64,000 bases of DNA from Halomicrobium zhouii (GCF_900114435.1 NZ_FOZK01000005.1:1-64000); one strand, 5' to 3'. Positions 18,387-28,048 are shown, numbered from the stretch's first letter. Notes: generated by a model from the letters alone, not told the origin. Translations and numbers: made by a program.

Positions 18387-19535
18387 ATGGCGAACGTCTC
18401 ACTGGCGGCTGCGACCAAAACCTTCGACGACGACGGCGACAAGATCGTCGCGGTCGACGAACTCGACCTGGACATCCGGGACGGGGAATTCCTGGTGCTC
18501 GTGGGTCCGTCGGGCTGTGGGAAGTCGACGACGCTCCGGATGGTGGCTGGTCTCGAATCCCCGTCGTCGGGCACGATCACGCTCGGCGACGAGGTGATCA
18601 ACGACAAGACACCCCAGGAGCGGGACATCGCGATGGTGTTCCAGTCCTACGCCCTGTACCCCCACATGACTGTCCGGGGGAACATGGCGTTCGGGCTCGA
18701 GGAGTCGACCGACCTCTCCGACGCGGAGATCACCGACCGGGTGGACGAGGCCGCCGACATCCTCGGCATCACCGACCTGCTCGACCGCAAGCCCGGTGAG
18801 CTCTCCGGTGGCCAGCAACAGCGGGTCGCGCTCGGCCGGGCCATCGTCCGCGACCCGAAGGTGTTCCTGCTCGACGAGCCGCTGGCGAACCTGGACGCGA
18901 AACTCCGCGCGGAGATGCGCACGGAGCTCCAGCAGCTCCAGGAGGACCTGGATACGACGACCATCTACGTCACGCACGACCAGACGGAGGCGATGACGAT
19001 GTCCGACCGCATCGCCATCCTCGACGGCGGCGAGCTCCAGCAGGTCGGCACACCGATGGAGTGTTACCACGAACCGGCCAACGTCTTCGTCGCCGGCTTC
19101 ATCGGCGAGCCCTCGATGAACTTCTTCGACGTCACCAACGAGGGCGACGTGCTCGTCGGCGAGGACTTCCGCTACCCCGTCTCCGATGCGGCCGCGGCCG
19201 CGGTCCAGGGTCACGACGACCTGGTGCTCGGCATCCGCCCGGAGAACATCGAGATCGTCGAGGATCCGATGGCCGACGACGTCCTTCCGGCCGTCGTCGA
19301 CGTCGTCGAACCCCACGGCAACGAGAACGCGGTCCACCTCCGCTTCGCGGACCAGAGCGGCGAGACGCGCTTTACCGCCACGGTCGGCGGCATGCGCAGC
19401 CTCTCCGGGGGCCAGGATGTCGGCGTTCGCTTCCCGGAAGACGCGCTCCACCTGTTCGACGGTCACAGCGGCGACGCGCTCCGGAACCGGATCGTCGAGG
19501 ACCTCGACCAGGTCGAGCAGATCGGCACGACGTAG
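18387..19535 (+). CDS. Sugar ABC importer ATPase, MalK/UgpC type
   Basis: A 382-residue cytoplasmic ATPase that powers the two permeases encoded downstream. Walker A GPSGCGKST (about 39), Q loop VFQSYALYPHMTV, signature LSGGQQQR, Walker B VFLLDEPLANLD and H loop YVTHDQTEA are all intact. After about residue 240 comes the TOBE-containing C-terminal domain of MalK/UgpC proteins (IRPENIEIVED). The ATG at 18387 (MANVSLAA) is preferred to the TTG two codons upstream. Placing the ATPase first, before the binding protein and permeases, is common in haloarchaeal sugar systems. The exact sugar is not evident. Confidence 0.95.
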   Translation: MANVSLAAATKTFDDDGDKIVAVDELDLDIRDGEFLVLVGPSGCGKSTTLRMVAGLESPSSGTITLGDEVINDKTPQERDIAMVFQSYALYPHMTVRGNMAFGLEESTDLSDAEITDRVDEAADILGITDLLDRKPGELSGGQQQRVALGRAIVRDPKVFLLDEPLANLDAKLRAEMRTELQQLQEDLDTTTIYVTHDQTEAMTMSDRIAILDGGELQQVGTPMECYHEPANVFVAGFIGEPSMNFFDVTNEGDVLVGEDFRYPVSDAAAAAVQGHDDLVLGIRPENIEIVEDPMADDVLPAVVDVVEPHGNENAVHLRFADQSGETRFTATVGGMRSLSGGQDVGVRFPEDALHLFDGHSGDALRNRIVEDLDQVEQIGTT

Positions 19536-19693
19536 CGCCTCGCTTTCTCCCACGGCCGGCCGGTTCTGGTCGGCTCTCCCTCGGCTCTCCCGCCGCCGGC
19601 CAGCGCTGGTCGGTTCTGGCGGTCCGTCCGGCCCGTTCGTCCGCCGGGAGCACCGTCGCTTCCCGGAGTGACCCCAACTGACGCACCATAATG

Positions 19694-19701
19694 ATTAAAT
19701 A
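19694..19701 (+). promoter_or_regulatory. TATA-like box of the solute-binding protein gene
   Basis: ATTAAATA, 24-31 bases before ATG 19725. A separate promoter allows the binding protein to be made in excess over the ATPase. Confidence 0.6.
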
Positions 19702-19724
19702 GTTTGGAAGGGATCCACTACCAT

Positions 19725-21107
19725 ATGCCTGAGAACGGTGACTCAGACGGCGACAGCTTCGTAACGCGGCGAAAGATGATCGGTACCGGCGTCGCCGGTA
19801 TCGGCGCGATGGTGGCCGGGTGCAGCGGCGACGGCGGCGACGGTGGCAGTGGCGGCGACGGCGGCGACGGTGGCAGTGGCGGCGACGGCGGTGACGGCGG
19901 CGATGGCGGCGACGGCGGAAGTACGCCGACGGTGACGGACAACCCGATGGAGGCGCTCCACGGGTGGACCGGTGGCGACGGCGCCGCGGCCGCCGAGCAG
20001 ATCGTCTCGATGTGGGAGGAGCGACACCCCGACTGGGAACACCAGATCGAACCCATCGGCGGCGACGCGAACGAGAACCTCAACGCGACGGTCGCTCGCC
20101 GGCTCGCGAACCGCAACCCGCCGGACGCCTTCGCCGGGTGGCCGGGCCTGAACATGACCCAGTACGGTGGCATGCTCTCGAACCTCTCGCCGGTCTTCGA
20201 GGAGCACGGCTGGGAGGACGTCATGCACCCCAAGGCCCTGGAGGCCTGCAAGATGAACGACGAGTACCGGGCCGTCCCGCTCGGTTCCCACCGGCTGAAC
20301 AACCTGTTCTACAACGTCAGCGTCCTCGAGGAGGCGGGCGTCAATCCCGACGACGTCACCGACTGGGACTCGTTCGTCGAGGCGCGCCAGATGATCGCCG
20401 ACAACACGGACTACACGCCGGTGACGACGACGACCGTCGCGCCCTGGGCCGTGCTCCAGTACTTCGCCCAGATCATGCTCGGGACGGAGGGCCAGGACGC
20501 CTACCGGGCCTGGCTCGACGGTGAGGGCGACGAGCAGGCGCTCGTCAACGCCCTCGACAAGACCCAGGACTTCGTCGAGACGGGCACCAACGAGGACCGC
20601 TCGACGCTCAGTTTCCCCGAAGCCAACGACATGATCATCAACGGCGAAGCGGGCTTCTTCACGATGGGCAACTGGGCGGCCGGTATGTACCGGAACGCCG
20701 AAGACTTCGAGTTCGAGGAGGACTGGGGCTGGATCCCATTCCCCGGCACCGGCGACATGTACGTCTGGCACCTCGACTCGTTCATGTTCCCGCAGGACGG
20801 CAACGCCCCGGTCAAGTCCGAGGCCTTCGCCGAGCTCATCGGCGACGCCGAACTGCAGATCGCCTTCAACAACCTGAAGGGGTCGATCCCGCTCCGCACC
20901 GACATCGACGGCGGCGAGCTCCACCCCTTCCTCAACCTCAACGTCGAGGACCTGAACAACCTAGAGCAGTTCCCGCCGACGCTCGCCCACGGGCTGGCGT
21001 GCACGCCCGAGCAGCTCGACGCCTGCAAGGGAGCCATCGCAGACAACTTCATGGGTCCGTACAACTCCCAGGACGCGGCCTCGGCCCTGATGGCGGTCTT
21101 CGAATAG
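19725..21107 (+). CDS. Sugar ABC transporter substrate-binding lipoprotein
   Basis: A 460-residue binding protein of the family 1 (maltose/multiple-sugar) type. A twin-arginine motif (FVTRRKMIG) is followed by a lipobox with Cys33 (MVAGC), so it is probably a Tat-exported lipoprotein held at the outer face of the membrane. A Gly-Asp-Gly-Ser linker of about 35 residues separates the anchor from the binding lobes. Typical stretches are GWTGGDGAAAAEQIVSMWEE and NGEAGFFTMGNWAAGMY. The start matches the TATA box at 19694-19701. The two permease genes follow at once. The ligand cannot be read from sequence. Confidence 0.94.
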   Translation: MPENGDSDGDSFVTRRKMIGTGVAGIGAMVAGCSGDGGDGGSGGDGGDGGSGGDGGDGGDGGDGGSTPTVTDNPMEALHGWTGGDGAAAAEQIVSMWEERHPDWEHQIEPIGGDANENLNATVARRLANRNPPDAFAGWPGLNMTQYGGMLSNLSPVFEEHGWEDVMHPKALEACKMNDEYRAVPLGSHRLNNLFYNVSVLEEAGVNPDDVTDWDSFVEARQMIADNTDYTPVTTTTVAPWAVLQYFAQIMLGTEGQDAYRAWLDGEGDEQALVNALDKTQDFVETGTNEDRSTLSFPEANDMIINGEAGFFTMGNWAAGMYRNAEDFEFEEDWGWIPFPGTGDMYVWHLDSFMFPQDGNAPVKSEAFAELIGDAELQIAFNNLKGSIPLRTDIDGGELHPFLNLNVEDLNNLEQFPPTLAHGLACTPEQLDACKGAIADNFMGPYNSQDAASALMAVFE

Positions 21108-21139
21108 GCACGGAACCGTCCACCTAACTCTATTCATTT

Positions 21140-22102
21140 ATGGCAAGCTCAGAAGACACGGTAACCGGTTCCCGTTCGATAGCGGCCGGCGAGACCCGCG
21201 GCGACTGGCGAGACCGGGCGCGGCGCTTCTCCAAGAGCGACTTCGTCCGCAGTCTCCCCTACTGGTTTATCCCGTTCAGCATCATGGGGCTCGGCGTCTA
21301 CGGCGGCATCGGCTGGAACACGCTCATCTCGCTGACCGACTACGAGGGATTCCAGCCGCCGGACTTCACCGACCTGGACTTCAGTATGTACGTCCAGGCG
21401 CTGCAGGACCCCTCGGTCATCCTCGTCACGAAGAACACCTTCGTCCTGATGGTCGCGTTCACGACCATCACGATGATCCTGGGACTGTTCCTCGCGATCG
21501 TCCTCGACCGGGGAATCAGGTACCGGGAGAAGATCCAGACCATCTACCTGTTGCCGATGGCGCTGTCGTTCGTCGTGACGGCCCAGTTCTGGCTCTGGAT
21601 GTACAACATCAACAACGGTCTGGTCAACGCGGTGATCGGCCTGTTCGGGCTGGGGCCGTACAACTGGATCGGCAACCCCGATCTCGTGCTCGGGTCGGTC
21701 GTCTTCGCGCTGATCTGGCAGTTCAGCGGCTACGCCATGGTCGTGTTCCTGGCGGGGCTGCAGTCACTGCCCGACGACCAGTTCGAGGCCGCCCGTATCG
21801 ACGGCGCGAGCACGTTCAAGACCTACTGGCGGGTCATCATCCCGCAGCTCAAGTCGTCGTCGGTGAGCGCGGCCGTCATCCTGGTGATCTTCGCGCTGAA
21901 GGCCTTCACCTTCCTCTACTCGATGTTCGGTCAGTACCGCGTCCCGCGGGCGACGGACATCCTGGCGACGCTGATGGTGCGAGAGGCCTTCCAGCTCCAG
22001 AACTGGGCGTTCGCGGCCGCGATCGCGACGATCCTGCTCGTCATGTCGCTCGCCGTCATCGCACCGTACCTCTACTACCAGTACAAGCAGGGGAGCCTCT
22101 GA
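21140..22102 (+). CDS. Sugar ABC importer permease 1 (MalF/UgpA type)
   Basis: A 320-residue inner permease with a cytoplasmic N-terminus of about 45 residues and six membrane helices. The EAA loop that docks the ATPase reads EAARIDGASTFKTYWRVIIP (about 215-234). It starts 32 bases after the binding-protein stop and ends one base before the second permease ATG, so translation is tightly coupled. It forms a heterodimeric channel with the product of the next gene. Confidence 0.94.
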   Translation: MASSEDTVTGSRSIAAGETRGDWRDRARRFSKSDFVRSLPYWFIPFSIMGLGVYGGIGWNTLISLTDYEGFQPPDFTDLDFSMYVQALQDPSVILVTKNTFVLMVAFTTITMILGLFLAIVLDRGIRYREKIQTIYLLPMALSFVVTAQFWLWMYNINNGLVNAVIGLFGLGPYNWIGNPDLVLGSVVFALIWQFSGYAMVVFLAGLQSLPDDQFEAARIDGASTFKTYWRVIIPQLKSSSVSAAVILVIFALKAFTFLYSMFGQYRVPRATDILATLMVREAFQLQNWAFAAAIATILLVMSLAVIAPYLYYQYKQGSL

Positions 22103-22103
22103 C

Positions 22104-23039
22104 ATGAGCAACGCAACCAACTCACGCGCGGAAAGTATCGCTCGCGTCCTGCCGGCGCTCGACTACTCGAAGATCGCCATCTACCTGCTGGTGATGTTCT
22201 TCGCGACGTTCTTCATCGCGCCCATCTGGACCGGGCTGGTGACGGCGTTCAAGACGACCGGTGCCGTCACGGCGACGACGCCGTTTCTCCCGCCCGGCTC
22301 CGAGGGGTTCACGCTTCAGAAGTGGACGACGGCGATCGAGTACCTCTCGACGGGGATGACCAACAGCCTCCTCATGTCGTTCCCGGCGACCATCGCCAGC
22401 GTCACCCTGGGCAGTACCGCGGCCTACGGGCTGACGCTCGTCGACTGGCACAAGCGGACGCAGTTCGCCGTCCTGGTGCTGTTCATGTTCGGGATCTTCA
22501 TCCCGTACCAGGCGGTGCTCGTCCCGCTGTCGGACTTCTGGATCAACATCGTCGGCGTCGACGGCCTGGTCGGACCGGTGCTGGGGGGCCTCCCCTTCTT
22601 CACGGAGCGCCACTCGCGGCTGTTCGCGGTGACTGTCACCCACGTCGTCTACGGCATCCCGATCTGTATGCTGCTGTTCCGCGGCTACTACGTCGCGCTC
22701 TCGGACGAACTCATTGAGGCGGCCAAGATCGACGGCGCCTCGATCACGAGCATCTACCGGCGCATCGTGCTCCCGCTGTCGAAGCCGATGTTCGGCGTCG
22801 TCTTCATCTACCAGTTCACGATGATCTGGAACGAGTTCCTGTTCTCGCTGACGCTGATCGGGAGTTCGTCCAGCCCCGCTGCGACGGTGACGCTCGTCCT
22901 CTCCGGCCTGGGGAGCGACCTCACCGGCGTCGACTTCGGGCTCCGGATGGCCGGCGCCTTCGTCGCCGCCCTCCCGACGCTGATCATCTACGTCCTCTTC
23001 GCCGAGCAGTTCGCGAAGGGGCTGGCCTCGGACAACTAG
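22104..23039 (+). CDS. Sugar ABC importer permease 2 (MalG/UgpE type)
   Basis: A 311-residue permease with six membrane helices. The EAA loop is EAAKIDGASITSIYRRIVLP. The ATG follows the stop of permease 1 after a single base. The last gene of the importer cluster; an A/T-rich patch (about 23070-23094) follows and starts a new transcription unit. Confidence 0.94.
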   Translation: MSNATNSRAESIARVLPALDYSKIAIYLLVMFFATFFIAPIWTGLVTAFKTTGAVTATTPFLPPGSEGFTLQKWTTAIEYLSTGMTNSLLMSFPATIASVTLGSTAAYGLTLVDWHKRTQFAVLVLFMFGIFIPYQAVLVPLSDFWINIVGVDGLVGPVLGGLPFFTERHSRLFAVTVTHVVYGIPICMLLFRGYYVALSDELIEAAKIDGASITSIYRRIVLPLSKPMFGVVFIYQFTMIWNEFLFSLTLIGSSSSPAATVTLVLSGLGSDLTGVDFGLRMAGAFVAALPTLIIYVLFAEQFAKGLASDN

Positions 23040-23162
23040 TCCGGGCTGCCGATTTTCGTAGCCGATCCGTGTATACTCATTCTCTTATATGTTATCGCGG
23101 CCGACAGTTACCGGTCTAGCGACGCATTCGTCTCCGGAGAGCGGGACGATGGCGTAACGGCA

Positions 23163-23963
23163 GTGAAGCGACCGATACGAGAGGAACTGTCGAGACGGGG
23201 CTCCGGACGACCAGACGGAGCGTTTCAGCGGTCACTCGCGGACATCCGGGCCCTCTCCGACGGCGAACGGTCCGGTGACCGCGTTTCGAGCGGTCAGTTC
23301 CGAGCGTGCGCCGTACCGCTGCCGAATGATGTGGAATATGACTATTCCGAGGAAACATACGTGCTCCGTCACGACGGTAGCGTCGTCGATCACTACCTCG
23401 AAACCGTTACGGTCGTCGGGGCGGCAACGTCCATCCATGCACTCTCGTCGTCCGCCCCGCTCTCCGCCCCGACGGACGTCGGGCCAGCCCAGTCCCCGCG
23501 AGGAGTGTCACCCACCGACGGCCGCCTGCCGGCGGCGTGGTGGCCGATGACGGCCGACCGCGGGGTCGCGGCCTCGTGGGCCATCGGGATGGGGTTGCTC
23601 CTGGGGGCCGTCGCCGGGACGGTGGTCTCGACGCGGACGCCCGGCGAGGAGGTCCGCCGCGTCGCCGGGTTCGCGCTGCTCTTCGTTCCCGCGCTGTACG
23701 CGATGATCGTCAGCCGGTGGGACCACTGGCACCAGAAGAACCCCTACGTCCGGTTCGCCGTGCTCTTCCTCGGCGGCTTCGCCGCCATCGGGCTGGTGAC
23801 GGCCCCCGTCGTCCTGCTGTTCGGCGGCACCGGCCTGGTGGCCACCGTCGCGGAGTTCCTGGCCGCCCTCGGGGGTTTCGGCGTCGCCGCCTGGATCGCC
23901 TTCTACGGCGGCGACGAGCGGATCTGGGCGGTCGTCGTCGACCGGCTGGACATCGAGTGGTGA
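23163..23963 (+). CDS. Membrane protein of unknown function
   Basis: As drawn, 266 residues from GTG 23163. The C-terminal half is firm: four membrane helices (about 138-158, 168-186, 196-220 and 224-250) separated by short charged loops such as SRWDHWHQKNPYVR. The first 125 residues are uncertain. They contain an acidic stretch (NDVEYDYSEETYVLRHDG) that looks coded, but also low-complexity text. A shorter start at ATG 23547 would give 138 residues with the helices only. A TATA-like CTTATATG at about 23084-23091 favours an upstream start. Located between the importer and the cellulase-like gene. No family recognised. Confidence 0.6.
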   Translation: MKRPIREELSRRGSGRPDGAFQRSLADIRALSDGERSGDRVSSGQFRACAVPLPNDVEYDYSEETYVLRHDGSVVDHYLETVTVVGAATSIHALSSSAPLSAPTDVGPAQSPRGVSPTDGRLPAAWWPMTADRGVAASWAIGMGLLLGAVAGTVVSTRTPGEEVRRVAGFALLFVPALYAMIVSRWDHWHQKNPYVRFAVLFLGGFAAIGLVTAPVVLLFGGTGLVATVAEFLAALGGFGVAAWIAFYGGDERIWAVVVDRLDIEW

Positions 23964-24032
23964 ACGCCGATCCCGGTACGAGTTCGCACACTTCGCGAAT
24001 CGTTAAGTGAGGACCGGCTGTAGCGAGCCGGT

Positions 24033-25142
24033 ATGTCGCTGACCGACAGGGAGTCGCCCTACGCCATCACGATGTGGGACTTCTCGTGGCTCGAACGCCG
24101 GTACAAGGGCGGCGGGTACGCCGACTGGGACCGGACGCTGGACGAACTGGTCGAGCGGGGGTACGACGCGGTCCGCATCGACGCCTACCCGCACCTAGTT
24201 TCCCGGGACCCGGACCGGACCTGGACGCTGCCGCCCGCTTTCGAGGCCAGCGACTGGGGCGCACCGGACACCTGCGAAGTCACTGTCGGCCCGGCCCTGA
24301 CCGAGTTCGTCGGGAAGTGCGCCGAGCGCGACGTGGCGGTTGCGCTCTCCTCGTGGTTTCGCGAGGACGAGACCGGCGCCCGGCGGGGGATCCGGACCCC
24401 GGCGGACCTGGCGACGGTCTGGGTGGACACCCTCGACCACCTCGCCGACGCCGGCCTGCTCGACGCCGTCGCCTGGGTGGACCTGGTCAACGAGTTCCCC
24501 CTGGCCGAGTGGGCACCGTTCTTCAACGACCCCGAGGCGCCCCGTTCCGACCGCCTCGACCGCGACACGCCCGCGGGTCGCCGGTGGATCAACGAGTCCA
24601 TCGCGGGCGTCCGCGAGGCGTACCCGGACCAGGAGTACTGCCTCTCGGAGACGGCCGGCCCTGGCAAGGAGTGGGGTCGAGAGCCGGCCGACGGGATGGA
24701 CCTGCTGGAAACGCACCTCTGGCTGCAGAACACGACCGACTACTACCCGTGGGCGGCGTTCGACCACGGCATCGACACCGACGCCCACTACGAGTGGCTC
24801 CGCGACGTCGGCCGGGAGCGCTACCGCGAGGACCCCGACCGCTGGCAGGCGGCGCTCGAAGCCGAGATCGAGGCCGCCGCCGAGTGGTCCAGAGACGTCG
24901 GCCTCCCCCTCGCGACGACGGAGTCCTGGGCGACGATTCACTTCAAGGACTGGCCCGGTCTGGAGTGGGACTGGCATAAGGAACTGTGTGCCGTCGGCAC
25001 CCGGAAAGCCGCCGAGACCGGTCGCTGGACGGCCATCTCGACGAGTAACTTCTGCGGTCCGCAGTTCAGCGGGATGTGGGACGACGTCGCGTGGCACCGC
25101 GAGCAGACGGCCGCTATCAAGGACGCGACCGTCGACGTGTAG
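24033..25142 (+). CDS. Cellulase-like TIM-barrel glycoside hydrolase
   Basis: A 369-residue cytoplasmic protein (no signal) of the cellulase-like, clan GH-A type. It starts with the beta-1 strand motif AITMWDFSWLERRY. Likely acid/base Glu154 lies in VDLVNEFPLAEW and likely nucleophile Glu297 in LATTESWATIHF, matching the two catalytic positions of GH5-like barrels. Without a signal it would act on imported oligosaccharides, which fits its place about 1 kb after a sugar importer. It ends opposite the HTTM gene with a shared inverted repeat between them. The fold is well supported; the exact substrate is not. Confidence 0.85.
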   Translation: MSLTDRESPYAITMWDFSWLERRYKGGGYADWDRTLDELVERGYDAVRIDAYPHLVSRDPDRTWTLPPAFEASDWGAPDTCEVTVGPALTEFVGKCAERDVAVALSSWFREDETGARRGIRTPADLATVWVDTLDHLADAGLLDAVAWVDLVNEFPLAEWAPFFNDPEAPRSDRLDRDTPAGRRWINESIAGVREAYPDQEYCLSETAGPGKEWGREPADGMDLLETHLWLQNTTDYYPWAAFDHGIDTDAHYEWLRDVGRERYREDPDRWQAALEAEIEAAAEWSRDVGLPLATTESWATIHFKDWPGLEWDWHKELCAVGTRKAAETGRWTAISTSNFCGPQFSGMWDDVAWHREQTAAIKDATVDV

Positions 25143-25168
25143 GTCGGTCTATCGAGAACCGGGGTCTC

Positions 25169-25250
25169 ATAGTGGTGGTTGTAACTTTTTACCGGCGTTC
25201 GACGTGGCCGGTGCCGGCGAACGCCGGAACGGGCTTACAACCACCACTAT
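25169..25250. terminator. Nested inverted repeat between convergent genes
   Basis: A perfect 16-base outer stem (25169-25184 with 25235-25250) encloses a perfect 10-base inner stem (25192-25201 with 25218-25227). A TTTTT run (25186-25190) lies just inside the left arm. The right arm touches the stop codon of the minus-strand gene. It fits a shared bidirectional transcription end. Confidence 0.65.
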
Positions 25251-26764
25251 CACCCACCGAAGCAGTCGTGTCGCCAGATCGTTCGCTGCTCCGGCGGTTC
25301 GTCGCCGTCGGGCCCGGTCTGTTCGAGGACGTAGACGATGCGGAACGTCTCCAGCCTCGCGCCCCGGTCCCGGTCGTCGTTCCACTCGCGACAGTGGTAC
25401 TGGCCGTAGTAGAGGCGGTAGTCGCTGTAGGAGCGCTGCCAGAGGTTCATCATGTACTTGCGCGACCGCGCGTCGTCGTACTGGGCGGAGACGTCGGCCG
25501 GTTTGTCGAAGCTGACCGGTGCGCCGCCGCGGTAGACGTCGACCTGGGTGCCGTTAGTGAGCGTCCCGGGCATCACGTACCAGCCGTCGTCGCGTAGCGG
25601 GTCGGGGGCGAACATGGTCCAGTACTGGGGCAACTGCAGCGTCTCGCCCCACCGGTCGAGGGGCTGGGGGACGATGTCGCGGTGCTCGGTGGAGTAGCTT
25701 GTCCGGTCGTCGACGAGCTGGACGTTCCACAGGCCGACGAACACCAGCGAGGTGACAGCGACGGCGAGGGCCGTGAGTCGGACGCCACGGCGGGCGTGCC
25801 GGGCGACGTCGTCGTCGGCGAACGAGAGCCCGACGCTCCCGCGCTCGGCGACGGTCCGGGCCCACGACGGCGTCCACCGTCCGGTGTCCTCGGGGATCAG
25901 GCGGTCCCAGACGACGGGCGGCACGAAGGCCGTGAGGGCGACGACGGCGACGAAGGGGAACAGTCCCAGGTGCATCGTCAGGAACATGCCGAGGTGGGCG
26001 CCGACGAAGGACGCCGCCAGCGCCGCGCGCGGCCACCACGTCAACAGGATCAACAGCGGCGCGGCCGTCCAGAGGACGACGATGGCCCAGTTCAAGGCGA
26101 CCATCACGCCCGGCATCCCCGCGAGCGCGTCGCCGAGGGGCGTCGTGAACTGTTCGAGGCTCATCGCGTAGGCGAGGCCGTCGCCCCGGAGCCAGACGTC
26201 GCCGTCGTGTTTCATCGCGACGTTGGCGGCGTACATCAGGACGACCTGGCAGAGCAGGCCGACGGTCCCGATGGAGAGGACTCGCCCCTCGCGGCCGCCG
26301 GTCCGGAGCGCGTCGACGGAGAAGCGCGCCCCCATCGGCGCGAACATCGCCCAGAACAGCACCAGCCGGAGCAGGGTGTCGCCGCCGTTCAGCACCAGCG
26401 GCATCCGGGCGTGCAGCGACGCCCAGAGGAGCCACGCCAGCACGCTCGCGACGCGGGTCCGGTAGCCCACGAGAAAGGCGACGGCCACGAGCGCCTGCAC
26501 GGCGAACAGCGCGCCGACCAGTTCGACGCTCCCCGCCGCGAGGTGGATCGAGAGTTCCGACCGCTCGGTCAACAGCGCCCACCGCGGGAGGACGCCGGCG
26601 TCGGTGTAGTGGGCCCGCAGGTGGGTCGCCCGCATCGCCAGGTCCGCGAGCAGGAGGACGCCCAGGCCGATGCGAACGGCGCCCAGCGCGCGAGCGTCGA
26701 CGCCCAGACGCGGCTCCAGGAGGGCCCGCACCCGCTGCCACCGCCGCCCCGCCGGGAGAGACAT
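25250..26764 (-). CDS. HTTM-domain membrane protein (vitamin K carboxylase-related)
   Basis: A 504-residue protein. The N-terminal 330 residues hold several membrane helices of the HTTM fold, related to vitamin K-dependent gamma-carboxylase; YTDAGVLPRWAL and LNGGDTLLRLVLFWAMF are typical. A last helix near residue 350 is followed by an outer domain of about 140 residues with YWTMFAPDPLRDDGWYVMPG. The key carboxylase lysine is not obvious, so vitamin K carboxylation is not claimed. ATG 26764 is preferred to GTG 26776; an A/T-rich box lies about 25 bases upstream on the minus strand. Function in archaea is unknown. Confidence 0.82.
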   Translation of the reverse strand: MSLPAGRRWQRVRALLEPRLGVDARALGAVRIGLGVLLLADLAMRATHLRAHYTDAGVLPRWALLTERSELSIHLAAGSVELVGALFAVQALVAVAFLVGYRTRVASVLAWLLWASLHARMPLVLNGGDTLLRLVLFWAMFAPMGARFSVDALRTGGREGRVLSIGTVGLLCQVVLMYAANVAMKHDGDVWLRGDGLAYAMSLEQFTTPLGDALAGMPGVMVALNWAIVVLWTAAPLLILLTWWPRAALAASFVGAHLGMFLTMHLGLFPFVAVVALTAFVPPVVWDRLIPEDTGRWTPSWARTVAERGSVGLSFADDDVARHARRGVRLTALAVAVTSLVFVGLWNVQLVDDRTSYSTEHRDIVPQPLDRWGETLQLPQYWTMFAPDPLRDDGWYVMPGTLTNGTQVDVYRGGAPVSFDKPADVSAQYDDARSRKYMMNLWQRSYSDYRLYYGQYHCREWNDDRDRGARLETFRIVYVLEQTGPDGDEPPEQRTIWRHDCFGG

Positions 26765-26848
26765 GGTTCCATTCACCGAACCGGACGACGAAAAATGTTA
26801 CGTACTGATCACTAGCCGGTAGCGGGCCCACCGGCGGTCATCCCGTGC

Positions 26849-28048
26849 TCACTCCCCGAGCGACGGCTGCAGGGCTGCGCGCTCGTCCCCGGTCAGTCGG
26901 AACGGTGCCAGCTCCTCGGCGAGCGGCCCGAGCGCGTTCCGTCGTTCCTGGTGTGCCCGCAGGAACTCGCCGACCGTCTCCGCGGCGTACTGCTTCAGCT
27001 CGCCGCTGAGTAGCTCCCCGTGTCGGTACTCCCCGGCGAGTCGTTCGACCGCCTCGTCGTCGGGTTCCAGGAAGTAGTACAGCAGCTGGTAGGCCACGTC
27101 GACTTCGGGGTCGCCGCCGTGTTCGCGGTGTGCGTCGACGTCAGCGCGGCCGCCGGAGTAGGCGTGCTGCACGATCGTCTCGCGGGCGTCTTCGGGGTCG
27201 TCGGTGAGTTCGATGCCGGGCGCGTCGTCGGAGGAACTCATCTTCCCCGGGCCCGCCAGGCTCGGGAGGAACTTGCCCAGCAGTGCCCCCGGCTTTTCGA
27301 CGTCGAAATCCTCCTTCGCGGCGACGTCGCGGGCGACCCGGACGTGCGGGTCCTGGTCGATGGCGACCGGCACCAGCGTCGGGTGGCGCCCGTGGACGAG
27401 CTGTGGCAGCAGGAGGTGGGCGGCCTGCACCGCCGGGTAAAAGGAGAGCCCGACGTTCGGCGGCTCGCCGTAGACGGCGTCGACGGTCGACTGGGTGATC
27501 CGTTTTGCCATCCGGACCGCCGTCGGGTAGACCACGTCGGCGTCGAGGGTGTCGACGAGGATGCGCGTCCGCTCGGGGTCGAACCCGACGGCGAGCAGAT
27601 CCCGGAGGTTGTCCCGCGTGTGCCCGCGGATTTCCTCGACTGACTGGTCCTTCAGGAGGTACTTCTCGTCGTCGGAGAGGGGAATGTAGACGCGAGCGCC
27701 GGTCTCGTCCTGGATCCGCTTCGCGAGGTAGAACGGCATGACGTGGCCCAGGTGCAGCGGTCCGGACGGGCCGACCCCGGTAACGATGGAGTGAGTCGTC
27801 CCGCGCTCGGCGGCGTCGAGGAACTGGTCGACGTCGCGACCGGCGTAGTAGATGCGCCGGCGGACCAGCGGGTGGTCCGGGAAGCGGGCGGCCTGCTCGT
27901 CGGTCAGCCGGTCGGCGCCGAAGCGGTCGAGGAGCTTCTCGTAGTCGACGTCCCCCTCGATGTCGTACGGCGTGACGGTGAACTCGTCCTCGTCGGTGTT
28001 CGTCGGTCGATCACTGGCTGTCGGGTCGGTGTCGTCGTCGGCTGGCAT
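26849..28048 (-). CDS. trpS: Tryptophanyl-tRNA synthetase
   Basis: A 399-residue class I synthetase that charges tRNA-Trp. The HIGH-type motif is HLGH (residues 99-102, in GPSGPLHLGHVMPF) and the KMSKS loop is KMSSS (269-273, in GPGKMSSSDD). The N-terminal extension TPYDIEGDVDYEKLLDRFGA is that of the archaeal/eukaryotic TrpRS form. The ATG at 28048 (MPADDDTDP) is chosen because the further upstream codons are basic and unlike the family. It begins after a 214-base gap with no other gene. Confidence 0.95.
   Translation of the reverse strand: MPADDDTDPTASDRPTNTDEDEFTVTPYDIEGDVDYEKLLDRFGADRLTDEQAARFPDHPLVRRRIYYAGRDVDQFLDAAERGTTHSIVTGVGPSGPLHLGHVMPFYLAKRIQDETGARVYIPLSDDEKYLLKDQSVEEIRGHTRDNLRDLLAVGFDPERTRILVDTLDADVVYPTAVRMAKRITQSTVDAVYGEPPNVGLSFYPAVQAAHLLLPQLVHGRHPTLVPVAIDQDPHVRVARDVAAKEDFDVEKPGALLGKFLPSLAGPGKMSSSDDAPGIELTDDPEDARETIVQHAYSGGRADVDAHREHGGDPEVDVAYQLLYYFLEPDDEAVERLAGEYRHGELLSGELKQYAAETVGEFLRAHQERRNALGPLAEELAPFRLTGDERAALQPSLGE

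Noticed and set aside
23982-23999. A fifth IclR-type palindrome before the cellulase-like gene
   Set aside because: GTTCGC and GCGAA half-sites are present, but the spacer is seven bases and the second half is imperfect.
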